Positions 47,591-59,481 of a stretch of 64,000 nt of DNA are shown here, piece by piece. Origin of the DNA: Euleptes europaea (Eukaryota > Chordata > Lepidosauria > Squamata > Sphaerodactylidae); the NCBI RefSeq assembly GCF_029931775.1, contig NC_079325.1, positions 38,418,673 to 38,482,672 of the forward strand. The letters run 5' to 3'. Within the stretch, counting starts at the first letter, position 1, and each line of letters opens with the position of its first letter. Made by a program: the position numbers and the translations under genes. The notes below the pieces were generated by a model, which searched no databases, was not told where the DNA came from, and saw nothing but the letters and a program-made list of their open reading frames with translations.

Positions 47591-49389
47591 GTTCCTGTGT
47601 ATCTTACCTAGGATCACATTTCATGTGTGTTTCTGCTTTGAGTATTCTCCAGTAGGCAAACAGAAAACCAGGGAAGAGACAGACATGACATATGCAAAGC
47701 AGTGAGGCTGCTCTGGGCACCCCCTCACTGCATTCACTCCAGATGTGCTTTTTCATGTCCACAGTTGAGCTCTAGGGGGGAAATAATGCTTCAGAAGCTT
47801 TGAAGCAGAAGCAACAGTGCAAGGCACTGACTTGCTGGCCACCAACAAACCTCCCCAATTTCTTGAGCAATGAAAAAAAATAAGAAGCCGGGGCTGCTCC
47901 TTGTTTAAGGGGGACCCTCTGCAAACTCTCCACTGATTGTCTATCTTCTCTGTACCCTAATGTTGCCAGTGGACCTCTTTGAAATGGTGATTGAGGGTGT
48001 GGGCCAAGACACAATCAAATCTACAAGATGCAAGTCAGTGCCAAAATGGTCACATTATCCACACCACACTTACATTGTTCAGCTGGCCACTGGCAGGCCT
48101 AGGCAGAACTGGAAATGACCCTGGGATGCCAGTTGCTGACCCTTAATGTAGGCATAAGGACTGTCCAACTGAAAGCCAGCTTGGTATAGTGGTTAAGAGT
48201 GGCAGTTAGGAGTGGTGGACTCTTAATCTGGAGAACCGGGTTGGTTTCCCCACTCTTATACATGAAGCCAGCTGGGTGACCTTGGGCTAGTCACAGCTCT
48301 CTTAGAGCTCTCAGCCCCACCTATCTCACAGGGTGTCTGTTGTGGGGAGGGAGAGGGAAGGTGATTGTAAGCTGGTTTGATTCTTCCTTAAGTGGTAAAG
48401 TCGGCATATTAAAAACCAACTCTTCATCTTCTTCTTCGTCTTCTTCATCTTCTTCTGTTCAATCAGTATTCATCTCATTCACCAGTCTGCTGCCAAAAGC
48501 AGCAAACCAGAGGCCTCTGGTGAAGCTCTTGAGCAGTTTGTGGATGACAACTCTCTGCCATCATTTGGCCTTGGCAGCTTGTCCTCAGAGGTTGACTTCC
48601 TCTGAACAATGAGGTTCCACTTGACTTATTGCGGCTAATGGCCATTGCTAGGCTTTTCCTCCTCCATGAATTAATCTAATCCTTTTTTGTTTGTTTAAAA
48701 AGCCACCTAGTGGCCCTCATCTGCTCTTGAGGTAGCAAATTCTACAAGTAAGTTATACAATGTGTGAAGCCATTTTCTTTTGTTTGTCTTGCTGTGGATA
48801 AAGTCTCTTCCTGATCTATCCTACATGCTTGTTATGAGCTTAAACGTCACTCCTGAGCTCCTTGAAGGAAGGAGGGGTGGGAGAAAAAAATATTTTGCAT
48901 GACCTTTAGTTAATAACAAATAAAACTGATTGGCAGGGGGAGAAAGTAACGGGCAAACAAGTAAGCTGGTTAATTTCCCTGGCATGTGGCCAGCTGAGAG
49001 GAATGAGGTGGCTGACACCAGGTGAACCCAGTTGCGTGTACCAAGGGCAGCTTGGCACAGGTCTGTCGCAGGAGAGTGGCTGAGCCCACAAGGAAGTTGT
49101 GGCTTTGCCCCTTGGCAGGCGAGGCTGTTCTGTTCTGTTAAAATATTTGCTAAGGAAGAGCAGCAGCTCCACCCAGAATTAACTGCAAACTGAAGAAGAG
49201 CAACAGAGCAGCTGGGCTAATAGTTGCGCAGGGCAGAAGCTGGCATTCAGCACTTCACTTGCGGGAGCAAGAGTTGCTGAGAAGAGGTGTCCAGCCTGGG
49301 TCTGATCAGAGAAAGACCCATGTTGGACATCCCCTAGCTAGAAAAGGTCAGGCTTTAAGGAGAATCTGGTTCTACGTGTGTGTTGGCTC
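47591..49389. other. Spacer between the lectin gene and LRRC26
   Basis: Only the SINE at 48,172-48,458 is recognised. No TATA box or clear CpG cluster stands out just before LRRC26. Part of the right side is probably LRRC26 promoter and 5' UTR. Confidence 0.45.
48172..48458 (+). mobile_element. CORE/MIR-like tRNA SINE with TTC-rich tail
   Basis: Reads gccagcttggtatagtggtt, ctggagaaccgggttggttt, tgaccttgggctagtcacag and ends in a cttcttcatcttcttc microsatellite (48,417-48,458). In the spacer between the lectin gene and LRRC26. Confidence 0.88.
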
Positions 49390-51512
49390 ATGGCTCAGGA
49401 CAGGTATGAGAATTCTTCTCCAAAGGCCGTATTAATCCCCTTTATGGCTTGGCGTAGTAGGACCCAAACCCTCCTTTTGCCTGCCGAAGGCTCTGGCGTT
49501 CCCAGCTGCTCAATACTGCAGGCTGGTTACATCTTCATGGTTGTCCTTCTTGTGCCACTGTCCTCTGCCTCTGGCTGCCCAGTTGTTTGCAGCTGCTCCT
49601 CAGGGGAGGTAGACTGCAAGGACCGCCAACTGCTTCTGGTGCCTGACGACCTGCCAGCCAACTCCACCACCGTCCTGCTGGACTACAACAGCATTGCAGT
49701 TCTCCATAACCACGTCTTCATGCGCCAGCCTCTGCTGCGACGCCTGAGCCTTCACAGCAACATCATCATGAGTATCCACAGCCAGGCTCTGGTGGGCCTT
49801 GGTAAGCTTCAGGAGTTGGACCTGAGTGGGAACTCCCTGAGCATCCTGCTGCCAGAGACATTCTTCCCTGTGCCACATTTGACGGTGCTCAATCTGGGGA
49901 ACAACAAACTTGTAAGTCTGGACCCTGAGCTTCTGGGGGCCCTCCCCTACCTCCAGACACTGTCCTTGCATGGCAACGCTTTGACCTCGCTCTCTTCGGC
50001 CTTCTTTGAGAACCTGCCTGCCTTGCACACTCTCAGGCTTGATGACAATTCCTGGGTGTGCACCTGTGGCATCCAGCCCCTCTCCCAGTGGCTCACTGAT
50101 AATGCGGATAAAGTCCCAGGTGAGAGGGACACGGGGAAGGTGTTAGAAAGTCCACTTTCAGCTGTTGGCTTCATTTAAGTCCAAAATCCATCCCCAATTA
50201 ATTCTTATCCTCCTGTCAAAGTTCTAGCAAAAGTAGCCTGTTCTTTTGAGACCAAAATACACAGGACTCTTCTCAGAGCCCAAGTAACTCTGGAAAAGCA
50301 AATATCTCCTATCACAAAATTGTTTGCGATAGTTCATATTTTTATATATTCTTTCATTCTATGTTTATGGCATTCCACGCTATATTTCAGTGGTTAAAGG
50401 TGGGATGATTGAGGGGTTGTAGCCACGGCATGCACATTCACCCCAATCTCTATTCGGTTCAAAAGAGATTCCAAAACCTGAAAATCCACTGTAGCCAGAG
50501 ACACTAGCAGAACAAAAGAAAGGGCGTATATTATATCATCTTCAGCTCTTATTTTCAGTGAAAGCCAGTTTCCATCTTAAACATGAAGAATGTATCCTTG
50601 GTTCTGGCCTAAAGGGGGTCAATGGAAACTTTAGAGAGAGGCATTTTAGTAGAGTAAAATCTCCAAACCAGATATAATCAAGACAGCTGGAGAATAAGGA
50701 AGGCAGGCTCTGGGAGTAAGCCGTGTTCAAGAACCTAGAAAAAGATGAAGATTATTTGCTGTGGGAAAGATCAGTGCTATACCTGTCTTATCCAAATAAG
50801 TGTGTTGTGGGAGTAAGGCTGTAATCCTAAGAACACTTTCCTGGGAGTAAGTAAAACTGGATTTACTTCTGAGTAGCAAATGACTTCAGATGCTGTCAAA
50901 GGAAAAGGGGATCGTGAGAACAGGAGTTAAACGGAAGCCTCAAAACTGACATGCACATACGAAGCTTCTTCATACTGAGTTGGAACGTTGGCCAATCTAG
51001 CTCATATTGCCTGTTCTGGCTAGCATCCACTCTCCAGGGTCTCGAAATGGAGATACCAGCCGTTGAAGCTGGGACTGAACGCAGGCAGAGCCATGGTCTG
51101 TCCCTGTTTATCATATTCAAATCCCCCTTTTCTCCATGAAGATCACCATGGCATATGTGGAGATCATCCCCCCGACCAGTTGACAGACGGTTTCTCAGTG
51201 AACATCACGGCTGAGCAGTTCTCTCCTCTCTGGACACAATAAAGGAATTGAGTGTACGACAGAATAAGTGAGGCAAAGTTCCTTTTGGCCCAGCTAATCT
51301 GCTGAATGGGAACCAAGAAAAGTACATTCAGGAAGATAGGCCCCTGCCCCACAGAGGTAACAACTGAAATTTGTCACCAGAGGAGCCAACAAAGGAAGGG
51401 AAGGAGATGATTTTATTGTATTTATTGCATTTTATTGTATCAAATACTATGTTGTTAGCTGCTCTGAGCCTGGCCTTGGCCGATGATTGAGGGCGGAATA
51501 AAAATTGAAATA

Positions 51513-51557
<45 letters not shown>

Positions 51558-52352
51558 CTTGTTTAGGATTGCTCCCTATAGCAGTCTTTAAATGCCTGTG
51601 CACATAGGTCCTGGAAACTTAATGGGCCCTGATTTCCCTGACCCATGTGCATATTTTCTCGCAGCAGACAAAACTAGTGATTCTGAAAATGCTCAGAGGG
51701 GGGTACTGCTTGCCAGCAATGGCCAAAGAAATGGAGGCAGGGTCAGGTGAGTCACATTGGGTGGCAAATTTTGAGGTATTAGTAAAAGGCAGATAATTTT
51801 TTTTGTTTAACTGCGATGTGGAGGCTTCCTTCTTCAAAGTGTCCTGGGACCCCTCTGCACTGGAGGAGAAGGAGAGGCTGAAGATGTGGGGGAGAGAGAG
51901 CAACTTGTGCTTTTGCACCAAGTCCTAGAAGTTTTGGTAGAAGTCATGGCATTTAAACAAAAAGACACTTTCAAATGGGTTTATGTTTGTAGTGTCGAAA
52001 TCCCATAGTGTAACCAAAGCTACCTTGCCCTAAGTGTGTTTCCACCTCCTTTCTTTCTTTAGATTTGAAATCCATCTCTTGCAAACTCCCAGCTCGCCTT
52101 GCCCGATATCCCATAATTGACATTGGAAACAAATCTTTTGCTCACTGCCACGAGCCCTGGTTGCTCCCTCAGGATTATGCCTTTTTCCTGCTCATCGGCC
52201 CATCCTGCTTCCTAGGCAGCATCTGCATCTGTTTCCTCGTTGGCTTAATAGCAGCGGCCTGCACAAAGATGTGGATGGGGTCGCACAAGTACCAGGGGCC
52301 CCCAACGACACGTGCCGAACGCCAGCGCATTAGTAGACCTGCCTACAGATAA
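49390..52352 (+). CDS. LRRC26: Leucine-rich repeat membrane protein, BK-channel gamma subunit LRRC26; exons 49390-50119 and 52063-52352
   Basis: The joined product is about 339 residues, close to mammalian LRRC26 (334). It has a hydrophobic leader ending LLVPLSSASG, an LRRNT cap CPVVCSCSSGEVDC, five to six LRRs (LQELDLSGNSLSIL, LTVLNLGNNKLVSL, LQTLSLHGNALTSL, LHTLRLDDNSW), an LRRCT cap (CTCGIQPLSQW, SISCKLP, SFAHC), one membrane helix (FFLLIGPSCFLGSICICFLV) and a short basic cytoplasmic tail. LRRC26-type proteins associate with the BK (Slo1) potassium channel and shift its activation to lower voltage; the single helix and basic tail are the known working parts. The intron is phase 1 in the LRRCT, where the family has its only coding intron. 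The ATG at 49,390 gives a long leader; a later ATG (MAWRSR) could be the true start. Paralogues LRRC38/52/55 are possible from sequence alone; the neighbouring GRIN1 end favours LRRC26. Confidence 0.85.
50945..51098 (-). mobile_element. tRNA-Ala-like SINE, antisense
   Basis: gaagcttcttcatactgagt, then tctccagggtctcg and gaagctgggactgaacgcag are the reversed tail and B-box regions of the family. In the LRRC26 intron. Confidence 0.65.
51495..51557 (+). repeat. (AAT)n microsatellite at a retroposon tail
   Basis: About 17 AAT/TAA units follow gggcggaataaaaattgaaa, a tail type seen several times here. Confidence 0.95.
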
Positions 52353-53366
52353 CTCACATTGTGCTCAGGTGGTACTTCTAATGTGCAACGTGTGCTCTTC
52401 TCTTCAGCCTTGACATCCTTAGCTTCATGTTGACCTTGTGGAGTGGGAGACTGTTGTCCCTATTTTATTTATGGCTGGGGATGTGCTACAATATCAGACA
52501 GTTGTAAAGCTGAGGTCAGTTTAAAGCCAGGAGTGTCAGGTGGACGAGGCTGCATAAACTCCTCTCCACCCACTGCTGTGTGCACATCTTAACCACATTT
52601 CTCTCTGACACCAGAGGCATGCCTGGCCAAGAGAAATGCTGTTGCAGGGAAGGTGCTTTTAGGGTCAAAAGAAGCAGAATCCCAAACCCTGACCCCCTGC
52701 TTTAAATTGCCCCTACTGCTATGTGGCACAACCTGTTTTCTGAGATGTGGGATTATACAGCCTTGCCTTCAGTTAGTGACTTTTTAAGCAGAGGAAATGA
52801 TTTAGCCAATATTGCAAGTCTATGGTGACGGTAGGATTTGAACACAGCCCTTGTAGGGAAAAAAAGCCATGACTTGATTCTGTGGACTACTGCTCTTGTC
52901 GTTTCGATCCACCGCTAGGCTCCTCTGTTGTCTGGCAAGGCCAGGTAAGGTGAGAGTCGAGCCAGCACTTTTAGGGGTCTTTTTATATGGAGTTTCCCCA
53001 GCAGTTTAGACATTTGTTGCCTTTCTGTGCTTTCTTCGTCTCTCCACTGAGCTTTCTCAAATCAGATCAAAGGTGGCTTGAAAAAGCACAGAGAAACAAG
53101 GAAACCACGGAAAGACAGCACATGGAAAACGATGGTGTTTACCACACAGGGACAGGCTTGCATAGTTTCCCCACAGCTGCTGCGGCTGCCGGTGCAGCAC
53201 AGTGGCAATTGGTCTTTCACGTGGCAGGATTCCCTATAGTTTCCCTGTCTGAGTTCCTTGAGCCTCCAGGGCTTTTTCTGTTGTTCTTGTTTAATTAGCA
53301 ATTGAATATTATTGTTGTTATAACTATGTATCAGGTTCTCACAATCCCCAGCTTCCATTAAATAAA
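52353..53366 (+). other. Probable LRRC26 3' UTR
   Basis: About 1 kb without repeats that I recognise follows the stop codon. A poly(A) signal AATAAA is at 53,361-53,366. The extent is inferred from this signal only. Confidence 0.45.
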
Positions 53367-53716
53367 AAGGAAGTCTTTAGTCCCTTTTGGTGTGGTGATA
53401 TGCCTTTCACTTTATATCTCTGCTATGAAAGGGGCCAGAAGCTTACTTTTAAAAGCTGGGAGTGTAGAGAATCTGATATGCATATTGTTATAACAACATT
53501 AAATTGCAGATTTAAAACAATTCTCGGTCATGACACGAAAGCTGTCCCCTTCTGTTGCCATCTTCTGCCAGCAGATGAAGACTTTTTTGTTTCATTTGTT
53601 ATTCCCTCAGTGATCCCTCTTTCTTCAGCAATGTTTTTATGTTTTGTATGTATTGCAACTCTGTTTTGTATCTATTTTATCTCTGTTAATTGTTTAAATG
53701 ATTTGCATTTGGGATA

Positions 53717-54007
53717 GGGTTGCCAGGTCCCTTGTCTGCTCCGGCGGGAGGCTGTTGTTTTTAAGTGCACACGTGCTCGCTGACGCACACGTCAGGGCCT
53801 TTACCTCTTAGTTTGAGTGGTAAAACGGCCCTTTACCACTCAAACTAAGAGGTATAAGGCCCCTCTCGAGGCAGTTCTAAACAAGAAGGGATGCACGCGG
53901 TGTGCATGTGCGTGTGCACGCTTGCCCCCCAACCCTTAGGTGGTTGGTGGGCAGAGGGGTAAATTGCCGGGGGTTTGCCCACCACCAGCAGGCACCTGGC
54001 AACCCTA
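53717..54007. mobile_element. TIR element with internal hairpin
   Basis: Ends are agggttgccaggt and acctggcaaccct. Inside, ggcctttacctcttagtttg and its reverse caaactaagaggtataaggc form a near-perfect hairpin at 53,794-53,863. Confidence 0.78.
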
Positions 54008-54326
54008 ATTTGGGAGGGGGGTTGATTTTTAATGCTTTTAAAATATAATTTTATCATATATGTTTTAAATTGTTAACTGCCTTGGTGGCCCTTGTAAGGA
54101 TGATAAGGCAGGATACATGTTCTGTAAATAAATAAAATTTTAAAGGGCCACTGGTGGGGGGGCGGGAGGAAATGACTGCCATGACCACAGGGATAGGGAA
54201 AATGGCTGCCATTTGGGTGTGAGTAGGAAAATCCAAACTTTTCCACCCACACAGCAGCCATCACGCCTTTGCTGCTGTCTTTTCCAAAGCCTCTCGGAAA
54301 GTTCAGAGAAAAGTCAGGGAAACGAA

Positions 54327-54613
54327 GGCCATTTATGCAGGGCTGTTTCCCCCGTGGTCACACTACCGACTGCTTTGGGGCTTCCTTTTGATTACGCATG
54401 CCTTTTCCAACCATCAGAGGTCGCCTTGCTATCCCTGCACGTTTTGCCCATGTTTTCCTGGATGATGCTTTAGCCAGAAGCTGGAAAATGTGGCCGAAAC
54501 GCACGGGGAGAGTGAGGCGACCTCTGACGGCCGGAAAAGGCATGCATAATCAAAAGGAAGCTCTGAAGCAGTTGGTGGGGGTGGCCTTGGGGAAGCGTCC
54601 CTGCATAAAAGCC
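54327..54613. mobile_element. Foldback element, second copy
   Basis: Same family as 29,421-29,698: ggccatttatgcagggctgt and cgactgctttggggcttcct mirror caaaaggaagctctgaagca and gcgtccctgcataaaagccc. Confidence 0.85.
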
Positions 54614-55597
54614 CAAGAGATGCAGGTATGCGTTATCGTATTGTGGGGAGGCAAGAAACAGTCTTGAACCAAGAGCAAAAAAACCCAACAACAACCCTGT
54701 GTAGAAATGGTTGCTGTCAAGAGGAAGCTTGGAGGGGGGAAATGCCACACTTCTGTTTCCAAACTGTAAAAACCTCTATGTGAAAAGCTCCTTATGTAGT
54801 TAGACCCTTAGAATGGGATTGGGTTCAATTGGGTTTTAAAGAGAAAAGTCTGCAAATGCCTTCTGTGATTGCTTTGTCTACCTTGAAGCTGGAACACTAG
54901 TTCCCCCTGCCGATTGTGTTTGAACATTGCTCCCGGCTGATGCTTCTTACGCAATGGCGTTGGGGACAAACATAACCCCTGTTTACTCTTTCCTCTTCCA
55001 CTTCATCCCAGACATACCAAATTTCCAGAATTCAGCTGGCTTGACCAGTTTCTTCCTGGCTGTTTGTCACCAGGGGAAAAAAAGATGCAAGGCAAGAAAA
55101 ATATCTGTGGTTTTGTTATTTCTTTACTTCTTTTCTGGGTTTTGTTTTTGTTGCTGAAATCGCAAAAAGCCAGTACCTGTCAACGGGGGCATTGCCTGAA
55201 GACTGGACACTGATTCCTTGTACCACCAAGCTTCCGGGAGTTGAGAGGAGTTCTGAGCTGCCAATTTGTGCAGTATAGGTCGGACGTCTGCTGTGCTCCT
55301 TTACTTTGGACAACCCTATCTACACAGAAGCTCACCTTTCTGCCCTTTCAGACTGTTCCCCTGTGATGGCTCATCCTTGTAGCTTTTCCATGCCCATTAG
55401 CAGCAAGAATGACATAGGCATCTTGCCTGGGCATCCTCTGCAGCCTCTCTAGCCTTTTCTGCTCTCAGGTACAAAAACAGCTAAAAGGCACTGTGCTTTT
55501 AGGGTTTTTAAAAAAAGACTTTGGTTCCTTTGAGAAAGGAAAGGTACTTTGTGCATGCTCAGTTAAATGTTGCCCTTAGGTCCTCTTAAAAAAGACT

Positions 55598-56085
55598 TAA
55601 GAACATAAGAAAGGACGCAGGATCAGACCAAGGTCCATCAAGTTCAGCAGTCTGTTCACACAGTGGCCAACCAGGTGCCTCTAGGAAGTCCACAAACAAG
55701 AGGACTGCAGCAGCATTCTCCTGCCTGTGTTCCACAGCACCTAATATAATAGGCATGCTCCTCTGATCCTGGAGAGAATAGGTATGCATCATGACTAGTA
55801 GCCATTTTTACTAGTAGCCATGAATACCCCTCTCCTCCATGAACATGTCCACTCCCCTCTTAAAGCCTTCCAATTTGGCAGCCATCACCACATCCTGGGG
55901 CAGGGAGCTCCACAATTCAACTATGCATTGTGTGAAGAAAGACTTCCTTTTATCTGTTTTGAATCTCTCACCCTCCAGCTTCAGCAGATGACCTCACGTT
56001 CCAGTATTATGAGAGAGGGAGAAAAGCTTCTCCTTGTCTACTGTCTCCATAGCATGCATAATTTTGTCCTCCTTGGAGGAGCACT
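55598..56085 (-). repeat. Dispersed retroposon, antisense
   Basis: Contains ccatcaagttcagcagtctg, gaggactgcagcagcattct, ttgtgtgaagaaagacttcc-like text and cgttccagtattatgagaga; the longest copy of this repeat here. Confidence 0.7.
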
Positions 56086-56317
56086 TAGTATATGCTCAGG
56101 TGTTCAGTTCAGGGTATCAGGTGCCTTGATCACAGATGTCAGCTCCTGTAATGCCTTCCCCCAGTATAGCCTGAACCTCATAGCCAGCTGGATCCACACC
56201 CTTGCAACCCTGCGTAGAGATGAGTCAGAATGGAAGCGGATGGTGGAGAAGAGGGACTGGCAGGCCATGGTGCATGAAAACACCCTTTGTTTAGGGCATG
56301 ACATCAACAACAGCTGA
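56086..56317 (+). other. Unassigned protein-like open stretch between LRRC26 and GRIN1
   Basis: After an antisense repeat, the plus strand reads ALITDVSSCNAFPQYSLNLI, ASWIHTLATLRRDESEWKRM, VEKRDWQAMVHENTLCLGHD then stop. The W/E/K-rich run looks coding and has two acceptors in front (gatcacag and ccccag). It could be the end of an unknown gene or of a retroelement frame. I recognise no family. Confidence 0.3.
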
Positions 56318-56888
56318 TTCTGCCTACCACAAAAATTTCTCCCCTCAAGAAGGCACTTGGAAATGCTGCCCCATTATGTCAGCATAAGCAAACATCCCTT
56401 GTAAATAGTTGTGTTTGCCCATGCATGCCATACCCATGTATGAAGCGCAAGCAGTCCGTGCGAACAGTGCAATCTTGAGCAGAGTCACACCCTTCTAAAT
56501 CCACTGAAGTCAATTGACTTGCACAGTAAGTTCAGATGTTGTCGTCTGTGTGTCGAGAGATGAGTCATGTAGAGAACTGCAGGCCAAACAGCTATGGGTG
56601 TTCACTGGCAATGGTGAGAGATGGAACAGAGCAAGAATTGCTTTCCAAACAGAAAAGAGAGGAAATGCATTTGATGTTTATCTATTGCCTCCTTTAGCGG
56701 TAAGATATTACTCTGATGATGAACCTTGGACAATTCTGCATCAAGATTGCTTAAATTTGGCATCCTCGCTACATTCTTCACGTAAAGCACATGAGCACAA
56801 TTTTTCTAATTTTGCATGATATGTTTTGCTGCTCATAATTGTTGGGAGGGTCAAAGAGCGTTACAGCGCACTGAGCCCCACTCCTAAC

Positions 56889-57100
56889 CCTTGTAAATGG
56901 AAGAGACTGTGGTCAAGTGGTAGAGTATCTGCTTTGCATGCACATGGTCCTAGGTTCAATCCCTAGCCTCTCCCTCCAGTTAAAGGGCCTCAGCTATCAG
57001 GTATGGGGAGAAATCTCTGCCCAACTATCCGGAGAGCTATTGTCAGCCAGAGAGATAGAGAGGCCAATGAACCAACTCAGCAAAAGGCAGCTTCATATCA
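56889..57100 (+). mobile_element. tRNA-Ala-like SINE
   Basis: gtcaagtggtagagtatctg, ctttgcatgcacatggtcct and aggttcaatccctagcc keep a clear tRNA-like head with A and B boxes, so it may be mistaken for a tRNA gene; the tail and lack of a proper acceptor stem argue for a SINE. Confidence 0.75.
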
Positions 57101-57238
57101 AGAAGAGCATACGGCTCAGGGATAAAACACATGCAGAGAATCCCAGCTTCAGCCTCCAGCATAACCAGTTGAATCTTAGGAAACCGTTGATATTCTGTCA
57201 TTTGCCTTGAGTCTCATCGAGAGAGGCAGGCTATGGGC

Positions 57239-57680
57239 AGCCCATTCCTGAAGGGGAGTGTGTGTGGATACGCAGTGGCCGGGAGCAGCGCAGCCGCACC
57301 GTCTCCTCTGAGGCTTCCAAGCTACTATGTGGGGGGGGGGGGAGCCCTTTATAAAAGTATAAAATTAAAAAGGGGGGAAATGCCCCATAGCAGACAGTGA
57401 GGCTGTGCCACCCAAAAAGGAAATGCTCCAGGGGGTGTTCCTGGGGTGAAAGGGCTGTGGAAGCTTCCTAAAGGCAGCTCCACCCCCAGGAACGCCCCCC
57501 CCCAGCTGCCGTGGGCTTTCCCTTCTGGGAAGGCCTTGCCAGCGCGGCTGCGCTGGCGGTGCTCAGATGCCGGTGTGTTTGCCCCTGTGCTGGCATAGGC
57601 GCCACCTTATTCCGTGATAAGGTGGCACCTATGCTGGCGTGGGGTCACACTGGTTCCTAAGGAGCCTTCAGGAATGGGCT
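57239..57680. mobile_element. TIR element with hairpin
   Basis: Ends agcccattcctgaa and ttcaggaatgggct are perfect inverted copies. Near the right end, tggcataggcgccaccttat mirrors ataaggtggcacctatgctg. Confidence 0.78.
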
Positions 57681-57789
57681 CTAAGTGAAGTAAAATAATC
57701 AAAAGACATTTCACTGCCTGAGACACTGGAGAGTCTCCTGCCAGACCAGACAATACTGAGCTAGGTGAGACATGTTCACAGCAGTCTTG

Positions 57790-58058
57790 TTCAGACATCT
57801 TTATTTATTTATCTTCCTAGTTTTAGTCTCTCTAATTTTAGGTTATTATCATGCACTCTAATTTTATTCATATTTAGTATTCGTTCGGATATTAATTAGC
57901 TATGCACTTTGATAATCTTGCCATTTTTAACCATTTCAACTATTTTAACTACTTAATCATTTTAATAGCAAATCTGTTTTTATCCTGTGTATTTTAACCA
58001 TGTAAATTTCTTTTGTTTGATGGTCTATGACTGCAAATAAACGATTGATTGATTGACG
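57790..58058 (+). mobile_element. LINE 3' tail with GATT repeat
   Basis: An A/T-rich UTR ends in tgactgcaaataaacgattg followed by attgattgac, a (GATT)n tail typical of the LINE group seen at 12,270. Confidence 0.5.
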
Positions 58059-58989
58059 TCTTTCTGGTTTCTGAGGTTTCAGGTGGCCACAAGCCACCTT
58101 GCGTCTTGAACAAATGTACTTGATACACAAACTGCAAGACAGATACTTGTTTTTTTTTTTTTTTAAGATAGCTGAGATTTGCAAAAGGCTGGATCTTTCA
58201 CCCAGTACTCCCTTTTACACATTTTTCATGGAGTTGCAGTATACCCAAAGCCCTGCCCTAAGAAAATCCATTGTACTTAACAGAAGCCAGAGGGCCAACA
58301 TTGTTAGTGTTTTGTGAGGGGTGAGGGGAAGATGCACCCATGAGCAAGGATGCATTGCCTTTTCCCCTGCATAGACCTGAATCTGGATAACAGAGATGCA
58401 CCCGCACGCTCCAAGTGCAATCTGAAATTTGTTCTGGAGCAAGTGGTTCTGAGTGGTTACAGAAATACATAACGCAGTTGTAAATAAACATGGTTATTTT
58501 TCATAATAATTGGATGCTGATGCTCATTTAAAAATCCCATACATACACGCACACACATCTATTTACAGAAGAACCCATATAATTCTGGGCGCATATACAA
58601 GATCACACGCTTTATAAAAAAATTCCTGATTAACTAATTGAGAACAGCTGTCGCCCCTCCCCCACTCTACCCAGGTTCTACATTCAGTTGCAAACCTGAA
58701 TTACAATCTGGATGTAACAATGACTGGAAAGAGTGCAAAGAAAGAAAACCTTACTGCCCTTCTTTACCATGTAGAAAAACACACTTTATACATGTTCAGG
58801 ATTGCCCAGTACATGTTCAATGCTCCTGTGCATGTGCTCCAGGTTAATGTTGCTTTACAATGCAAAACCAGTGGAGGGGGGACAGCCTGGATGTTACTCT
58901 GGAAGGCAGGAAAGGTTATCTCATATTGACCATAGACTATTGTAATCTCCCTGTGGGGCTGCCTCTGTTGACTGTTTAGAAGCTTTAGC

Positions 58990-59056
58990 TTACTGTGGAA
59001 AGAGGCTAACCTCTAATGGAGGCTAACCTCTAATTAGAGGCTAACCTCTAATGGAG
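58990..59056 (+). repeat. Short tandem repeat of about 20 bp
   Basis: gaggctaacctctaat is repeated three times with spacer changes; cctctaattagagg within is a perfect palindrome. Confidence 0.9.
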
Positions 59057-59274
59057 GCAAGTTGGTGGCCTCTGCCAGGTTTTTATTGCTATTTCACGAA
59101 GAAGAGGAACAGATTGAAAGAAACGGGTTTCCACAAAGATCTCCCAGCTGCTTTTCTTAGCTTCATGGATGCTCTGAATCCAAGTCTTACAGCACCAAAT
59201 ATAACTAGGAGTACTCTACCTGTACTTTTGGTCCTATGAAGTCCTTGTCCTTTAATCTGGATTAACTATCACAT

Positions 59275-59481
59275 GTAGGGTTGCCAGTTCCCTCTTTTTC
59301 ACTGGCGGGAGGGTTTGGGGGTGGAGCCTGAGGAGGGCGGGGTTTGGGGGAGGGACTTCAATGCCATAGAGTCCAGTGGGCAAAGTGGCCATTTTCTCCA
59401 GGTGAACTGATCTCTATTGGCTGGAGATCCATTGGAATAGCATATCTCCAGCTAGTACCTGGAGGTTGGCAACCCTGATCA
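59275..59481. mobile_element. Small TIR element (gttgccaa family) with target duplication
   Basis: Left end tagggttgccagttccctct, right end acctggaggttggcaaccct. atcacatgt occurs on both sides. Confidence 0.87.

Larger units (their letters stand above)
50120..52062. other. LRRC26 intron
   Basis: Holds the SINE at 50,945-51,098 and the (AAT)n at 51,495. No other feature was seen. Confidence 0.55.

Noticed and set aside
49600-50028. Long minus-strand frame opposite LRRC26
   Set aside because: Shadow of the LRR coding exon; glutamine-rich composition is the complement of leucine codons.
54927-55157. Small frame with a hydrophobic end (VVLLFLYFFSGFCFC)
   Set aside because: T-rich low-complexity sequence, no splice context and no similarity; likely chance.
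55820-56085. Left part of a 165-codon open frame (NTPLLHEHVHSPLKAF...)
   Set aside because: It reads through an antisense dispersed retroposon that also occurs at 60,106; the frame is accidental. Only the part after 56,086 is kept as a weak candidate.
56889-56960. tRNA-Ala-like sequence with A and B boxes
   Set aside because: No matching acceptor stem and the tail matches other SINE copies here, so it is a SINE head, not a tRNA gene.
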